Numbered from the stretch's first letter, positions 1 through 7,293 are shown. The stretch: DNA of 17,402 bases from a bacterium (GCA_021160845.1 JAGHBT010000086.1:1-17402); one strand, 5' to 3'. Program-made: numbers and translations. The notes: a model not told the origin generated them from the letters alone.

Positions 1-499
1 GAAACATTGAATGTGATCCAAAACTGAATCCCATCTTAGAAAGTTGTTTTATCTCATCCCAGCTTAGATGTCTGAACCTGCGCCACGGGAGATTTAGTTC
101 CCAATCGTTGTACTTTCCAATATATGATGTAACAAGAAAAATCAGAGCGCTGATACCCCGCTCTTCGAGAGCAGGTGCGGCATTAAACAAAAGCTCCCGG
201 TAACCATCATCAAAAGTAAGTAATATTTCTTTTCCGTTTCCAGAACGCCTACCCTCAATTACCGCTATAAATCTATCTTCATCTATAAAATCAAACCCCA
301 GATCGACAAGTCTGTCAATCTGAGAAATAAACCTTCCGGGAGGCATCCATGTCCCGCCAAGTTCAAAATCCGTAATTTTATGGTATGCAAGAACATGGGG
401 AAAATTGTCAGGCAATTTTCCCCATCTGATTTTCCACAATAAATAAGAAATAAGAATAAAAAATATTACAAAGAAAAATATTAAAAGAAAAAGGAACAA
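1..499 (-). CDS. Membrane-anchored polysaccharide deacetylase (CE4/NodB family), C-terminus cut by window edge
   Basis: The visible 166 residues open with a hydrophobic segment (about residues 2-22) that is a membrane anchor or uncleaved signal, so the catalytic part should lie outside the cytoplasm. The NodB fold follows: an AYHKI segment near residue 38, a PGRFxxQIDRL helix near 54-63, the metal-binding TFDDGY motif at 95-100, and GSHS at 161-164, whose His would be the first metal ligand of the HxxxH motif. The second His and the rest of the domain lie beyond the left edge. CE4 enzymes remove N-acetyl groups from cell-wall or exopolysaccharide sugars; the substrate cannot be told from here. 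The start is TTG at 497-499: no in-frame ATG precedes the conserved region, and GGAG overlapping the dut stop codon sits 5 nt upstream. Only 8 nt separate it from dut, which implies co-transcription and probably translational coupling. Confidence 0.85.
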   Translation of the reverse strand, partial: MFLFLLIFFFVIFFILISYLLWKIRWGKLPDNFPHVLAYHKITDFELGGTWMPPGRFISQIDRLVDLGFDFIDEDRFIAVIEGRRSGNGKEILLTFDDGYRELLFNAAPALEERGISALIFLVTSYIGKYNDWELNLPWRRFRHLSWDEIKQLSKMGFSFGSHSMF

Positions 500-507
500 C
501 CTTTCTC

Positions 508-978
508 CTAACCGGTATGGCCGAAACCACCGTCACCACGTTTTGTGACGTCAAGCCTATCCAGTTCCACAAGACAAACATCAGGTAATTTGCAAATGAC
601 AAACTGAGCTATTCTATTCCCTCTTCTCACAAGAAATTCCTCAGAACCAAAATTATACAAAATCACCCCCACCTCTCCCCTGTAATCGCTGTCTATAGTG
701 CCGGGGCTGTTCAGAATACCTATTCTGCTATTAAGAGCCAGCCCACTCCTAGGTCTCACCTGCGCTTCATACCCGCGGGGAACAGAGAGTTTAAAACCGG
801 ACGGAACCATTTTAACATCACCCGGATTAATCAAAACACCTTCATCACACGCGGCATAGATATCATAACCTGCAGAGCCCTCAGTAGCCCTGCCAGGGGC
901 GGGAAGTTCCCCGTGATGAGGAAGATAAGAAATACCAACCTCCGCGGGTAAATCGGATCCGATTTTCTTTTCTTCCAA
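508..978 (-). CDS. dut: Deoxyuridine 5'-triphosphate nucleotidohydrolase (dUTPase)
   Basis: Hydrolyses dUTP to dUMP and pyrophosphate, keeping uracil out of DNA and feeding dTMP synthesis; family members are cytoplasmic homotrimers. At 156 residues the length is normal, and all five family motifs are present in order: AGYDIYA, RPRSGLAL, GTIDSDYRGEVGV (which carries the catalytic Asp), RGNRIAQFVI and the C-terminal P-loop-like arm RGDGGFGHTG. The arm has His where Ser is common (GGFGSTG), which still looks compatible with function. The start is TTG (976-978). An in-frame TGA lies just upstream, so no earlier start exists in this frame, and a strong GAGGAGG lies 7 nt before the TTG. It follows pnp after a 113-nt gap with no recognisable promoter or terminator, and is followed closely by a polysaccharide deacetylase gene. 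Confidence 0.96.
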   Translation of the reverse strand: MEEKKIGSDLPAEVGISYLPHHGELPAPGRATEGSAGYDIYAACDEGVLINPGDVKMVPSGFKLSVPRGYEAQVRPRSGLALNSRIGILNSPGTIDSDYRGEVGVILYNFGSEEFLVRRGNRIAQFVICKLPDVCLVELDRLDVTKRGDGGFGHTG

Positions 979-1091
979 TTTCGTTCCTCCTCAAACAGGA
1001 CACAACCCCGACCATCACACCGCGCCTCCATATAGGAATCACAACATTCGAACTTTCCTACAGTGTTCGTATGTACCGGTTACACCAAAAA

Positions 1092-3164
1092 CTATAGGAG
1101 AGCTTTTCGACTTAGCCTGATTTTTCCCTGGTCATCAATACCGATAATTTTGACTTCCAACTCATCTCCGACATTTATTACATCTTCTACCTTATCTATA
1201 CGTTTCTTCGCAATCTCGGAAATATGGAGCAATCCATCTTTGCCTGGAAGAACCTCAACAAAAGCACCAAACTTAACAACACTTTTTACAACTCCCTTGT
1301 AAACTTTGTTAAGCTCCGGCTCCTCTATTATACTTTCAACCATTCTAAGAGCCATGTCACCAGATTCCTTATCAACAGCTGCTATCTGAACGGTTCCATC
1401 GTCATCTATGTCTATCTTGGCGCCCGATTCATCCTGAATATGCCTGATCATCTTACCACCCGGGCCAATAATTTCACGAATCTTGTCAACCGGTATCTCT
1501 ATCTGAACAATCTTCGGAGCGTTGGGAGAAATATCCGCGCGAGGCTCAGGGATTGTCTTCAGCATCTTTTCAAGAATGCTAATTCTGGCTTTATGTGCTT
1601 TTTCAAGGGCTTCAGCCAGTATAGCACGCGACACACCGGATATCTTTGTGTCCATCTGAAAGGCTGTAATGCCATCTCTGGATCCAACAACTTTAAAATC
1701 CATATCTCCAAGGTGATCTTCCAGTCCAAGGATATCGGTCAGAATAGCATAATCATCACCTTCGACAACAAGTCCCATAGCAATACCGGCAAGAGGCTTT
1801 TTCACAGGAACTCCAGCATCCATAAGAGCCAACACCCCACCGCAAACGGTTGCCATTGAACTTGAACCATTCGATTCCATGATATCGGAAACAACCCTGA
1901 TCGTGTAAGGAAAATCATCTTCGGAGGGAATAACCGGTTTAATTGAACGTTCCGCCAGTACGCCGTGACCAATCTCACGCCTACCGGGTCCACGGAAGAA
2001 TCCGACTTCGCCGACACTGTACGGGGGAAAATTGTAATGTAGAAGGAACTTTTTCCACGATTCGCCTCTCAGAGCGTCAACTCGCTGTTCATCCTGAGAC
2101 GTACCCAGCGTTACTACAACAAGACTCTGGGTTTCTCCTCTTGTAAAAAGAGCGCTTCCGTGAGTTTGAGGTAATACACCAACTTCACATGTGATATCTC
2201 TTATATCGTCGAAGCTTCTTCCGTCGACTCGCACTTTATCTTTAATAATTAACCCTCTAACAATCTCCCGTTCAATTTCATGAAGTATCGCTTTTATTTC
2301 CTTTCCGGAATCCGGATACTCTTCAGAATATTTCTCTACAGCTTCCCTGCCCAACATGGTTAGAGCGCGTTGTCTGTTAAGTTTACCTTTAGTATTACTT
2401 CTCTCGCGAACCTCTTCCGTATAATCAGTTCTTAATTTCTCCAGAAGTTCACTATTTTGCTTAGGCTCAGGAACCTCTCTTTTTTGAGGTATTTCACAAC
2501 TTTCAAGAAATTCACGTTGAAAGGCATTAAACTTTCTAATTCCTTCATGGGCAAAATCGAGAATCTCGAGAATCTTTTCCTCTGAAATCTCATTTGCTCC
2601 GCCCTCTACCATTAGAATAGCCTCATCAGATCCGGCAACTATGATATCCAAACCACCTTCATCAACTTCCTCAAAGGTAGGATTCAGTATAAGTCCATCA
2701 TCGCCAATACCAACACGAACCCCGCTCAATATGGTATCGAAGGGTATTTCTGACATGTTAAGCGCTAGGGAAGCCCCGACAATACCAAGAACATCCGCCT
2801 GATGCTTCTGATCACTGCTTAATACAGTACAGGCGACCTGCACTTCATAATTAAATCCATCGGGGAAAAGCGGCCGTATCGGACTGTCAATAAGCCTGCA
2901 ACTGACCGTCTCGTGTTCGCTTGGTCTACCTTCACGCTTGAAAAATCCTCCGGGGATCTTTCCGGCGGCATAGAATTTTTCTCTGTATTCCACGAAAAGA
3001 GGGAAAAAATCCTTGTCGGTTTCAGCGCCTTTTGAAGCAACAGCGGTTACAAGTACTGTTGTAGCGCCCTCCCCTATCAAAACTGAACCATCCGCTTGTT
3101 TGGCAATTCTTCCTGTCTCAATAAATAATTCTCTATCGTTTATTTTGATATCTTTCTTTATCAT
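1092..3164 (-). CDS. pnp: Polyribonucleotide nucleotidyltransferase (PNPase)
   Basis: Phosphorolytic 3'-5' exoribonuclease of RNA decay, which can also add tails in reverse. The 690 residues are close to the usual 700-710. Domain order is complete: first RNase PH-like domain (about 1-225, with FFKREGRPSEHE at 74-85), helical linker, second RNase PH-like domain (about 305-540, with GRREIGHG at 394-401 and the catalytic acidic motif DHLGDMD at 483-489), KH domain (about 555-610, with REIIGPGGKMI at 563-573) and C-terminal S1 domain (about 618-690, with KFGAFVEVLPGKDGLLH). It starts at ATG (3162-3164) after AGGA. It follows rpsO by 98 nt, the widely conserved rpsO-pnp arrangement. I see no convincing terminator between the two, so co-transcription is likely, though a weak promoter in the AT-rich gap cannot be excluded. 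Confidence 0.98.
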   Translation of the reverse strand: MIKKDIKINDRELFIETGRIAKQADGSVLIGEGATTVLVTAVASKGAETDKDFFPLFVEYREKFYAAGKIPGGFFKREGRPSEHETVSCRLIDSPIRPLFPDGFNYEVQVACTVLSSDQKHQADVLGIVGASLALNMSEIPFDTILSGVRVGIGDDGLILNPTFEEVDEGGLDIIVAGSDEAILMVEGGANEISEEKILEILDFAHEGIRKFNAFQREFLESCEIPQKREVPEPKQNSELLEKLRTDYTEEVRERSNTKGKLNRQRALTMLGREAVEKYSEEYPDSGKEIKAILHEIEREIVRGLIIKDKVRVDGRSFDDIRDITCEVGVLPQTHGSALFTRGETQSLVVVTLGTSQDEQRVDALRGESWKKFLLHYNFPPYSVGEVGFFRGPGRREIGHGVLAERSIKPVIPSEDDFPYTIRVVSDIMESNGSSSMATVCGGVLALMDAGVPVKKPLAGIAMGLVVEGDDYAILTDILGLEDHLGDMDFKVVGSRDGITAFQMDTKISGVSRAILAEALEKAHKARISILEKMLKTIPEPRADISPNAPKIVQIEIPVDKIREIIGPGGKMIRHIQDESGAKIDIDDDGTVQIAAVDKESGDMALRMVESIIEEPELNKVYKGVVKSVVKFGAFVEVLPGKDGLLHISEIAKKRIDKVEDVINVGDELEVKIIGIDDQGKIRLSRKALL

Positions 3165-3263
3165 ATTATTTCTTTCCTTCCACTACCAAATAATTCAAAT
3201 AAAACCTTCTCATACATTTTCCCCTTAGCAAAAATCGGATTATGAAATATAATTAACTGCTGC

Positions 3264-3533
3264 TTATTTTCTGAGATTAAGTTCCTTGAGGAGCGACCTA
3301 TACTTTTCAATTCTATTCTTCTTTAAATAATCCAGAAGCTTTCTTCGCCTCCCTACCATCTTCAAAAGTCCGCGTCTGGATGTATAATCTTTCTTATGCT
3401 TTTTGAAATGCTCCGTCAGGACATTTATCCTCTTTGTGAGAATAGCGATTTGCACTTCAGGCGATCCTGAATCTAACTCATGAAGCTGAAATTTGCTAAT
3501 TATTTCCTTCTTGTCAACCTTATCCAAAGCCAT
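3264..3533 (-). CDS. rpsO: 30S ribosomal protein S15
   Basis: Primary 16S rRNA-binding protein of the small subunit; it binds the three-way junction of the central domain and nucleates platform assembly. The product is 89 residues, exactly the typical size, with the family signature around residues 18-68: a GSPEVQIAILT segment, then LTEHFKKHKKD, SRRGLL and RRRKLLDYL. The start chosen is ATG 3531-3533, because AAAGGAGG (3542-3549) sits 8 nt upstream; a longer reading from TTG at 3557 would run through this ribosome-binding site and add eight residues absent from the family. Its own promoter and a structured leader lie upstream, and pnp lies downstream. S15 represses its own mRNA in several bacteria, which makes the leader a reasonable place for such control here. 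Confidence 0.98.
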   Translation of the reverse strand: MALDKVDKKEIISKFQLHELDSGSPEVQIAILTKRINVLTEHFKKHKKDYTSRRGLLKMVGRRRKLLDYLKKNRIEKYRSLLKELNLRK

Positions 3534-3690
3534 CGTAAAAACCTCCTTTAATTCCAACGCTGAACAAACACGATGGCAGCAGAAAGGGAGTAACCCAATC
3601 CGCCAATAGCATCCTGAAAAACAGTCTCAACGGCGGGATCATTCTGTGATCCTCTCGCCACTTTCAAGCAAACCCAAACCACTGTAATCT
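3534..3690 (-). promoter_or_regulatory. Structured rpsO 5' leader with candidate autoregulatory hairpins
   Basis: This stretch would be the untranslated leader of the rpsO mRNA, about 150 nt. On the minus strand, GGCG (3656-3659) pairs with CGCC (3632-3635), and GGATCA (3647-3652) pairs with TGATCC (3636-3641). The result is a 10-bp stem with a 3-nt one-sided bulge (AGA) and a 5-nt loop. The CCGCC strand (3632-3636) could instead pair with GGCGG at 3600-3604, so two exclusive folds exist. Further on, CTCCCTTT (3583-3590) is complementary to the Shine-Dalgarno AAAGGAG with one bulged C, and could hide it. S15 leaders are known translational or conformational switches in several phyla, but I cannot match this to a particular described class. 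Confidence 0.45.
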
Positions 3691-3693
3691 GTA

Positions 3694-3721
3694 ATAATAT
3701 AAAATGAAATGCTTTTGTCAA
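3694..3721 (-). promoter_or_regulatory. Sigma-70-type promoter for rpsO (and pnp)
   Basis: On the minus strand, a perfect -35 box TTGACA (3716-3721) is followed by 16 nt and a -10 box TATTAT (3694-3699, five of six consensus bases). The -35 box starts immediately after the ribF stop codon (3722-3724). Transcription would begin near 3687, giving a leader of about 150 nt before rpsO. This would allow S15 and PNPase to be expressed independently of the long upstream operon. Confidence 0.7.
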
Positions 3722-4195
3722 TCATTCATTCCCTTCAAAAATGCGCGTGGCCAATTCACGATCTTTGATCAATTGTTGTCTGAGCTCACCGAGATTCTTA
3801 AATAACCTCTCCTCTCTTATAAATTTAATGCAATGAATCCTAAGTTGCGTTCCATAAATATCTCCGGAAAAACCAAACAAATTAACTTCTATGCCCTCTT
3901 TATTATCAGATTTAACCGTTGGGGATGTCCCGATATTCATCATTCCAGCGTAGAGTGACTGATCAATTTCAACTGCGACAGAGTAAACACCCCCCGGCGG
4001 AATCAATTTATGAGAATCAGTTACGACAAGATTCGCTGTTGGAAAATCAAGTTTGTGTCCCAGGTTCCTACCCTTTACAACCTGGGCGTCAAAAAAATAG
4101 TTCCTTGTTAAATACCTTTTTACCCTTTCAGTTTTTCCATCTAAAATATCGTTCCTTATTTTTGTACTCGAAACAATATCACCTTCAATATTCAC
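3722..4195 (-). CDS. ribF: RibF, C-terminal part (end of FMN adenylyltransferase plus riboflavin kinase domain), frameshifted from its N-terminal part
   Basis: This frame carries the second half of bifunctional RibF, which phosphorylates riboflavin to FMN and adenylates FMN to FAD. It contains the SSTKIR motif (residues 9-14) that closes the adenylyltransferase active site. The riboflavin kinase domain follows: GHKLDFPTANL, PPGGVYSV, MNIGTSPT, EVNLFGF with GDIYG, and the C-terminal IREERLF and LRQQL helices. The GTG at 4193-4195 overlaps the stop of the N-terminal part (GTGA), but no ribosome-binding site precedes it. In this same frame, family-like sequence (FEVTVVPPV) continues upstream to about 4219. 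The GTG is therefore probably not a real start, and the two parts look like one gene broken by a one-base shift. It is followed directly by the rpsO promoter. Confidence 0.85.
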   Translation of the reverse strand: MNIEGDIVSSTKIRNDILDGKTERVKRYLTRNYFFDAQVVKGRNLGHKLDFPTANLVVTDSHKLIPPGGVYSVAVEIDQSLYAGMMNIGTSPTVKSDNKEGIEVNLFGFSGDIYGTQLRIHCIKFIREERLFKNLGELRQQLIKDRELATRIFEGNE

Positions 4196-4665
4196 GGGAG
4201 GAACAACGGTAACTTCAAACGAGTCCTCTCTCCCTCTCTCTTTATACGCTCAAGAGATCCTTCTCTGTCTTTTCCAAAACGGAAATCGTAGCCGACCACA
4301 AGGTGAGCCATACTCCACCTTTTTATTAATCTATCTTCAATAAAAGAAACATAATCAGTTCTCAATAATTTCTGTGAAACCCTTTCAATAACAAGGTAAT
4401 CAATATCTAATAATTCAAGAATCGACACCTTCTCATCCATAGTCGTTAGAAGTAATGGGGCCATCTCGGGATGAACAACACTCAGCGGATGTCTGTCAAA
4501 GGTAAAAAGAATACTCCGGTCAAGTCCTGTTCTCTTCTTTACCTCCGCAAGAGCATTTATTACCCGTTGATGTCCTATGTGAACTCCGTCAAAAACACCT
4601 ATTGTAACCGCGGATTTACCTTCAAATCCTCTTTTAATATCTTTTGTACGCGAAATAATTTTCAT
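4192..4665 (-). CDS. ribF: RibF, N-terminal part (FMN adenylyltransferase domain), frameshifted
   Basis: This frame carries the nucleotidyltransferase (FAD synthetase) half of RibF. The nucleotide-binding motif GVFDGVHIGHQ is at 23-33, FTFDRHP near 55-61 and GYDFRFGKDREG near 124-135. Typical family sequence runs to about residue 148 (ERIKREGERTR). The last residues before the TGA at 4192-4194 no longer resemble RibF, whereas the expected sequence appears in the neighbouring frame (3722-4219). The shift therefore falls within about 4216-4250, in an AG-rich stretch (AGAGAGGGAGAGAGG on the minus strand), and looks like a one-base deletion or a sequence error. ATG 4663-4665 is preceded by a modest GGCGGGA. 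The gene follows truB by 23 nt. Because FAD synthesis is essential, a truly broken ribF would be surprising unless a second copy exists. Confidence 0.88.
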   Translation of the reverse strand: MKIISRTKDIKRGFEGKSAVTIGVFDGVHIGHQRVINALAEVKKRTGLDRSILFTFDRHPLSVVHPEMAPLLLTTMDEKVSILELLDIDYLVIERVSQKLLRTDYVSFIEDRLIKRWSMAHLVVGYDFRFGKDREGSLERIKREGERTRLKLPLFLP

Positions 4666-4688
4666 AATTCCCGCCGAATTTTTTCACA

Positions 4689-5600
4689 TTAGTCCGATGA
4701 AATGATATTAAAAACACGCTTAATCACAATGGTTCTTGTAAGGCTGATCTCTCCTATTCCCCCCAATGTTTTATCGAAACGAAGCAAACGAATAATGTCA
4801 CCGGAAGATATATTCATATCCATTGGAACCGATGGAGCTACTCCATTGATTAGAGAAGCTGATTCACGCTTTGTCATCTCAATGGCGGGCAGATGTTCCA
4901 GCGCCTCATTGAGAGAATATCCCGGATTCTCCATATCTATTATAGCATCAAAATCTTCCGTAGAAACAGCCTTTTCAATAGTAAACCGTCCGATCGCATC
5001 TCTCCTCAGCCCCGACAAATGAGAGGGAACACCCAGTTTTTCACCTATTTCCTCCGCTAAAGTTCTAATATACAGCCCCCTTGAACATTTAACTTCAATT
5101 CTAAACTCGGGCAATTTGCAGGACACAAGATTGATTTCATGTGTCGTAACTTCGCGTGGCTTTCTGTCCACTTTCTGCCCGTTCCTGGCAAGTTTGTAAA
5201 GTGGAGTTCCTTTGTATTTTAACGCGGAATACATTGGAGGAACCTGCAAACGCTTCCCCAGAAAATCAGGCAAGATATCAATGATATCCTCTTTAAGAAT
5301 ATGCTTCCACTCCCCAATTAAAACTACTTGCCCCATAGTATCCTGGGTATCGGTTGATTGCCCCAGCTTGATATCAGCAGTGTACTTCTTAGGCAAATCC
5401 ATAAGATAATTAGACAGCTTTGTTGCTTCCCCGGTCAGAAGCAAAACCAACCCGTGGGCAACAGGATCCAGGCTTCCGGCATGACCCATTTTTTTGATTT
5501 TTACAAACTTCTTTAATTTTCGAATACAATCATATGTCGTAATTCCCCTGCTTTTGTTCACAGGTATAACCTTGTTATTTAAACTATCCTTCAATTGCAC
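4689..5600 (-). CDS. truB: tRNA pseudouridine(55) synthase TruB
   Basis: Converts U55 in the T-loop of tRNAs to pseudouridine. The 303 residues fit the family length. The catalytic segment GHAGSLDPVAHGLVLL lies at 39-54, with Asp45 as the expected nucleophile, followed by GEATKLS, KKYTAD, the PPMYSALKYKG segment and a KCSRGLYIRTLAEEIG motif near 168-183. The last 80 or so residues would form the PUA-like RNA-binding region. The start is GTG (5598-5600), with GGAG 5 nt upstream. It sits 24 nt after nrnA and 23 nt before ribF, the conserved rbfA-(nrnA)-truB-ribF arrangement, and no internal promoter is visible. Confidence 0.96.
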   Translation of the reverse strand: MQLKDSLNNKVIPVNKSRGITTYDCIRKLKKFVKIKKMGHAGSLDPVAHGLVLLLTGEATKLSNYLMDLPKKYTADIKLGQSTDTQDTMGQVVLIGEWKHILKEDIIDILPDFLGKRLQVPPMYSALKYKGTPLYKLARNGQKVDRKPREVTTHEINLVSCKLPEFRIEVKCSRGLYIRTLAEEIGEKLGVPSHLSGLRRDAIGRFTIEKAVSTEDFDAIIDMENPGYSLNEALEHLPAIEMTKRESASLINGVAPSVPMDMNISSGDIIRLLRFDKTLGGIGEISLTRTIVIKRVFNIISSD

Positions 5601-5624
5601 TTGATCTCCAAGCTGGTTTTTTCA

Positions 5625-6617
5625 TTACGACGACGTAAGAAATATCTCGCGGAAACCACTAATAACAATGTCCCTGCTTTTCTCCAGATCATAATTAATT
5701 GTTAATCCAGCGGCTTTGTTGTGTCCACCCCCGCCGTGCTTTTCCGCGAAGGAAGCAACATTCAGATGATTTAAAGAACGAAGGCTGGCCCTTACTTGTC
5801 CTGGTTCAATTTCTCTTAGAAAGGCAACCAATTCAACTCCCTCAATTGCCATGGCATAATCTATAAATCCTTCGGTATCCTCTACTTTAGCTTGAAATTC
5901 CTCCAGTATGGAATTGGTCAATTCCATAACGGCAATCCGTCCATTATCAAATAATTGTAAATTAGCAAGAACACGCGATAACACCTTAAAAGACCTAAAT
6001 TTTTTCATATAAAAGAATTTTCGTGTTATTTCACTCGCCCGCGCCCCATATTCAACAAGCTTAGAGGCTACAAACAGCGATTCCGCGTCTGTATTCTGAA
6101 ACTTAAAACACCCCGTATCCATCACAATCCCCATATATAGGTAATCAGCAATCTCCGGTGTTATAACATTTCCATCCATAGAGGAAAGTAAATAATAAAC
6201 CAGAATGGCTGTCGCAGCCGTTTTATCTTTAATAAAATTAATTGATCCAAATCTTTCGTTCGTGGGATGGTGATCTATATTTACTATGATTCTTTCGTCA
6301 TCCGCGGTAATAATATTGCCGCCTCTCTCAAGTGTCGGGGTATCCACAACAAACGAAACATCGTATTGATAGCTTTTGACCTCTTCTTGGGAAAGAAGCA
6401 ATCTCATGCGCGGAAGCGCGTTATATTTTTCGGACACAATCCCTGGAATGTAACAACCAACCCGCTTATCCATAGTTTCAAGCAAGGCGGCAATAGCCAA
6501 CATTGACCCAACACAATCACCATCAGGATCAACATGAGCAATCAGCAGAAATTTTTTATGCTTTTTGATTAACGATATAATTTCGCTAAATATTTTTTCA
6601 TCTTTATCACTACTCAA
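5625..6617 (-). CDS. nrnA: DHH/DHHA1 phosphoesterase, NrnA-type bifunctional oligoribonuclease / PAP phosphatase
   Basis: The DHH domain shows the metal-binding motifs HVDPDGDCVGS (28-38), VDTPT (91-95) and DHHP (115-118), with MDTGCF further on; the C-terminal DHHA1 domain carries GGGGHNKAAG (295-304). Family members degrade 2-5-nt RNAs to mononucleotides and hydrolyse 3'-phosphoadenosine 5'-phosphate. They stand in for Orn in bacteria lacking it, so this enzyme would finish the work of PNPase in the same cluster. The 330 residues fit the family. The start is TTG (6615-6617), lying inside the last codons of rbfA (8-nt overlap) with an AGGAGGGGAG ribosome-binding site; this suggests translational coupling. 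Related DHH proteins that act on cyclic di-AMP cannot be fully excluded from sequence alone, but those usually carry extra N-terminal GGDEF or membrane domains, which are absent here. Confidence 0.9.
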   Translation of the reverse strand: MSSDKDEKIFSEIISLIKKHKKFLLIAHVDPDGDCVGSMLAIAALLETMDKRVGCYIPGIVSEKYNALPRMRLLLSQEEVKSYQYDVSFVVDTPTLERGGNIITADDERIIVNIDHHPTNERFGSINFIKDKTAATAILVYYLLSSMDGNVITPEIADYLYMGIVMDTGCFKFQNTDAESLFVASKLVEYGARASEITRKFFYMKKFRSFKVLSRVLANLQLFDNGRIAVMELTNSILEEFQAKVEDTEGFIDYAMAIEGVELVAFLREIEPGQVRASLRSLNHLNVASFAEKHGGGGHNKAAGLTINYDLEKSRDIVISGFREIFLTSS

Positions 6618-6987
6618 TACCGCTCTCCCCTCCTGAATTCTCTTCGTTGCTATGAATCTCCCTGATTACTTTTTCTATCCTCATTGCATTATCAAGCGAT
6701 TTGTCATATATGAAAATAAGTTCCGGTATTAACTTCATACGCATGTGGTTTCTAAGTTCACTCCTTATATACCCTTTGCAACTCGTCAGCCCTGCTCTAA
6801 CATCCTCCCTTTCATCTTTCTCCCCTATAATATTATAGTAGATTTTAGCAACAGAGAAATCATCCGGAGCCTCTACTCTTTGTATAGAAACATTGGAAAC
6901 TCGGGGATCCTTAACTTTACGCATGATCAACTCCGCCACAAACTCACGTATTGCTTCCCTCTTTCTACCTTTGTACTTACTGCCCAT
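6610..6987 (-). CDS. rbfA: 30S ribosome-binding factor A
   Basis: A single KH-like domain protein that binds immature 30S subunits and helps mature the 5' end of 16S rRNA. The 125 residues fit the family. Recognisable features are the N-terminal basic segment ending in AELIMRKVKDPRV, then VEAPDDFSVAKIYYN (the family has a D-(F/L)-x-x-A-x-(I/V)-(Y/F) pattern), a GYIRSELRNHMRMKLIPELIFIYDKSLD segment in the C-terminal half, and a short hydrophilic acidic tail. ATG (6985-6987) is preceded by GAGGAAGAG. It follows ylxP by 14 nt and overlaps nrnA by 8 nt. The order infB-ylxP-rbfA is conserved across many phyla. Confidence 0.95.
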   Translation of the reverse strand: MGSKYKGRKREAIREFVAELIMRKVKDPRVSNVSIQRVEAPDDFSVAKIYYNIIGEKDEREDVRAGLTSCKGYIRSELRNHMRMKLIPELIFIYDKSLDNAMRIEKVIREIHSNEENSGGESGIE

Positions 6988-7001
6988 TTCAATCTCTTCC
7001 T

Positions 7002-7289
7002 CTATAAATAATCTATTTCGCTATCAGTGCATATTATTCTGTAACCCCTGTCAAAGAACGATGTGGAAAACCGGAGGATCTTGTCCAACCCCTTTATGTT
7101 TTTCACACCCGCCACAATCAAAAACCCGATACGCTGCCATTTATTCTGAAAATCTGTTTCGCAAAAGGCTATACCAAACCTTCTTCGAAACCTGTCTTTA
7201 ACATTGTTAAGAATAATCCTTTTTTCTTTCAGAGAAGAGCAACCGGGTAAATAAAATTTCGTTACTAAACTTACAAACAGTTTTTTCAC
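7002..7289 (-). CDS. ylxP: DUF503 family protein (YlxP)
   Basis: A small protein of the DUF503/YlxP family, typically encoded between infB and rbfA as here; its molecular function is not settled, though the position links it to ribosome assembly. Family hallmarks are the LPGCSSLKEKR segment near the N-terminus, RFGIAFCETDFQNKWQR in the middle and GYRIICTDSEIDYL at the end. I place the start at GTG 7287-7289 because it gives 95 residues and aligns with the usual N-terminus (about 16 residues before LPG-type motif and KEKR). It also falls just 4 nt after the infB stop. An in-frame ATG at 7323-7325 would add 12 residues overlapping infB; the AGGAGGAG between the two possible starts is poorly spaced for either, so the start is uncertain. 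Confidence 0.85.
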   Translation of the reverse strand: MKKLFVSLVTKFYLPGCSSLKEKRIILNNVKDRFRRRFGIAFCETDFQNKWQRIGFLIVAGVKNIKGLDKILRFSTSFFDRGYRIICTDSEIDYL

Positions 7290-7293
7290 ATTC

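Noticed and set aside
831..1031. Minus-strand reading frame overlapping the start of dut
   Set aside because: It is in a different frame from dut, has no family resemblance, and dut with its own ribosome-binding site is certain.
1033..1060. Inverted repeat TAGGAA ... TTCCTA with an inner TTCGAA, resembling an operator or a tRNA T-arm (minus strand)
   Set aside because: The arms are only 6 bp with a 16-nt interior, there is no T-tract, acceptor stem or CCA, and no promoter boxes are spaced around it.
1224..1859. 211-codon plus-strand frame opposite pnp
   Set aside because: Antisense shadow of the KH and second RNase PH domains of PNPase, with no recognisable domain or ribosome-binding site.
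3165..3263. Possible terminator or promoter between rpsO and pnp
   Set aside because: Only a weak 5-bp AT stem (ATTAT/ATAAT) is visible, with no GC-rich hairpin and no paired -35/-10 boxes of good quality.
4193..4195. GTGA overlap as a genuine start for a separate riboflavin kinase gene
   Set aside because: No ribosome-binding site precedes it, the SSTKIR motif that belongs to the adenylyltransferase would fall on the wrong protein, and family-like sequence extends upstream in the same frame.
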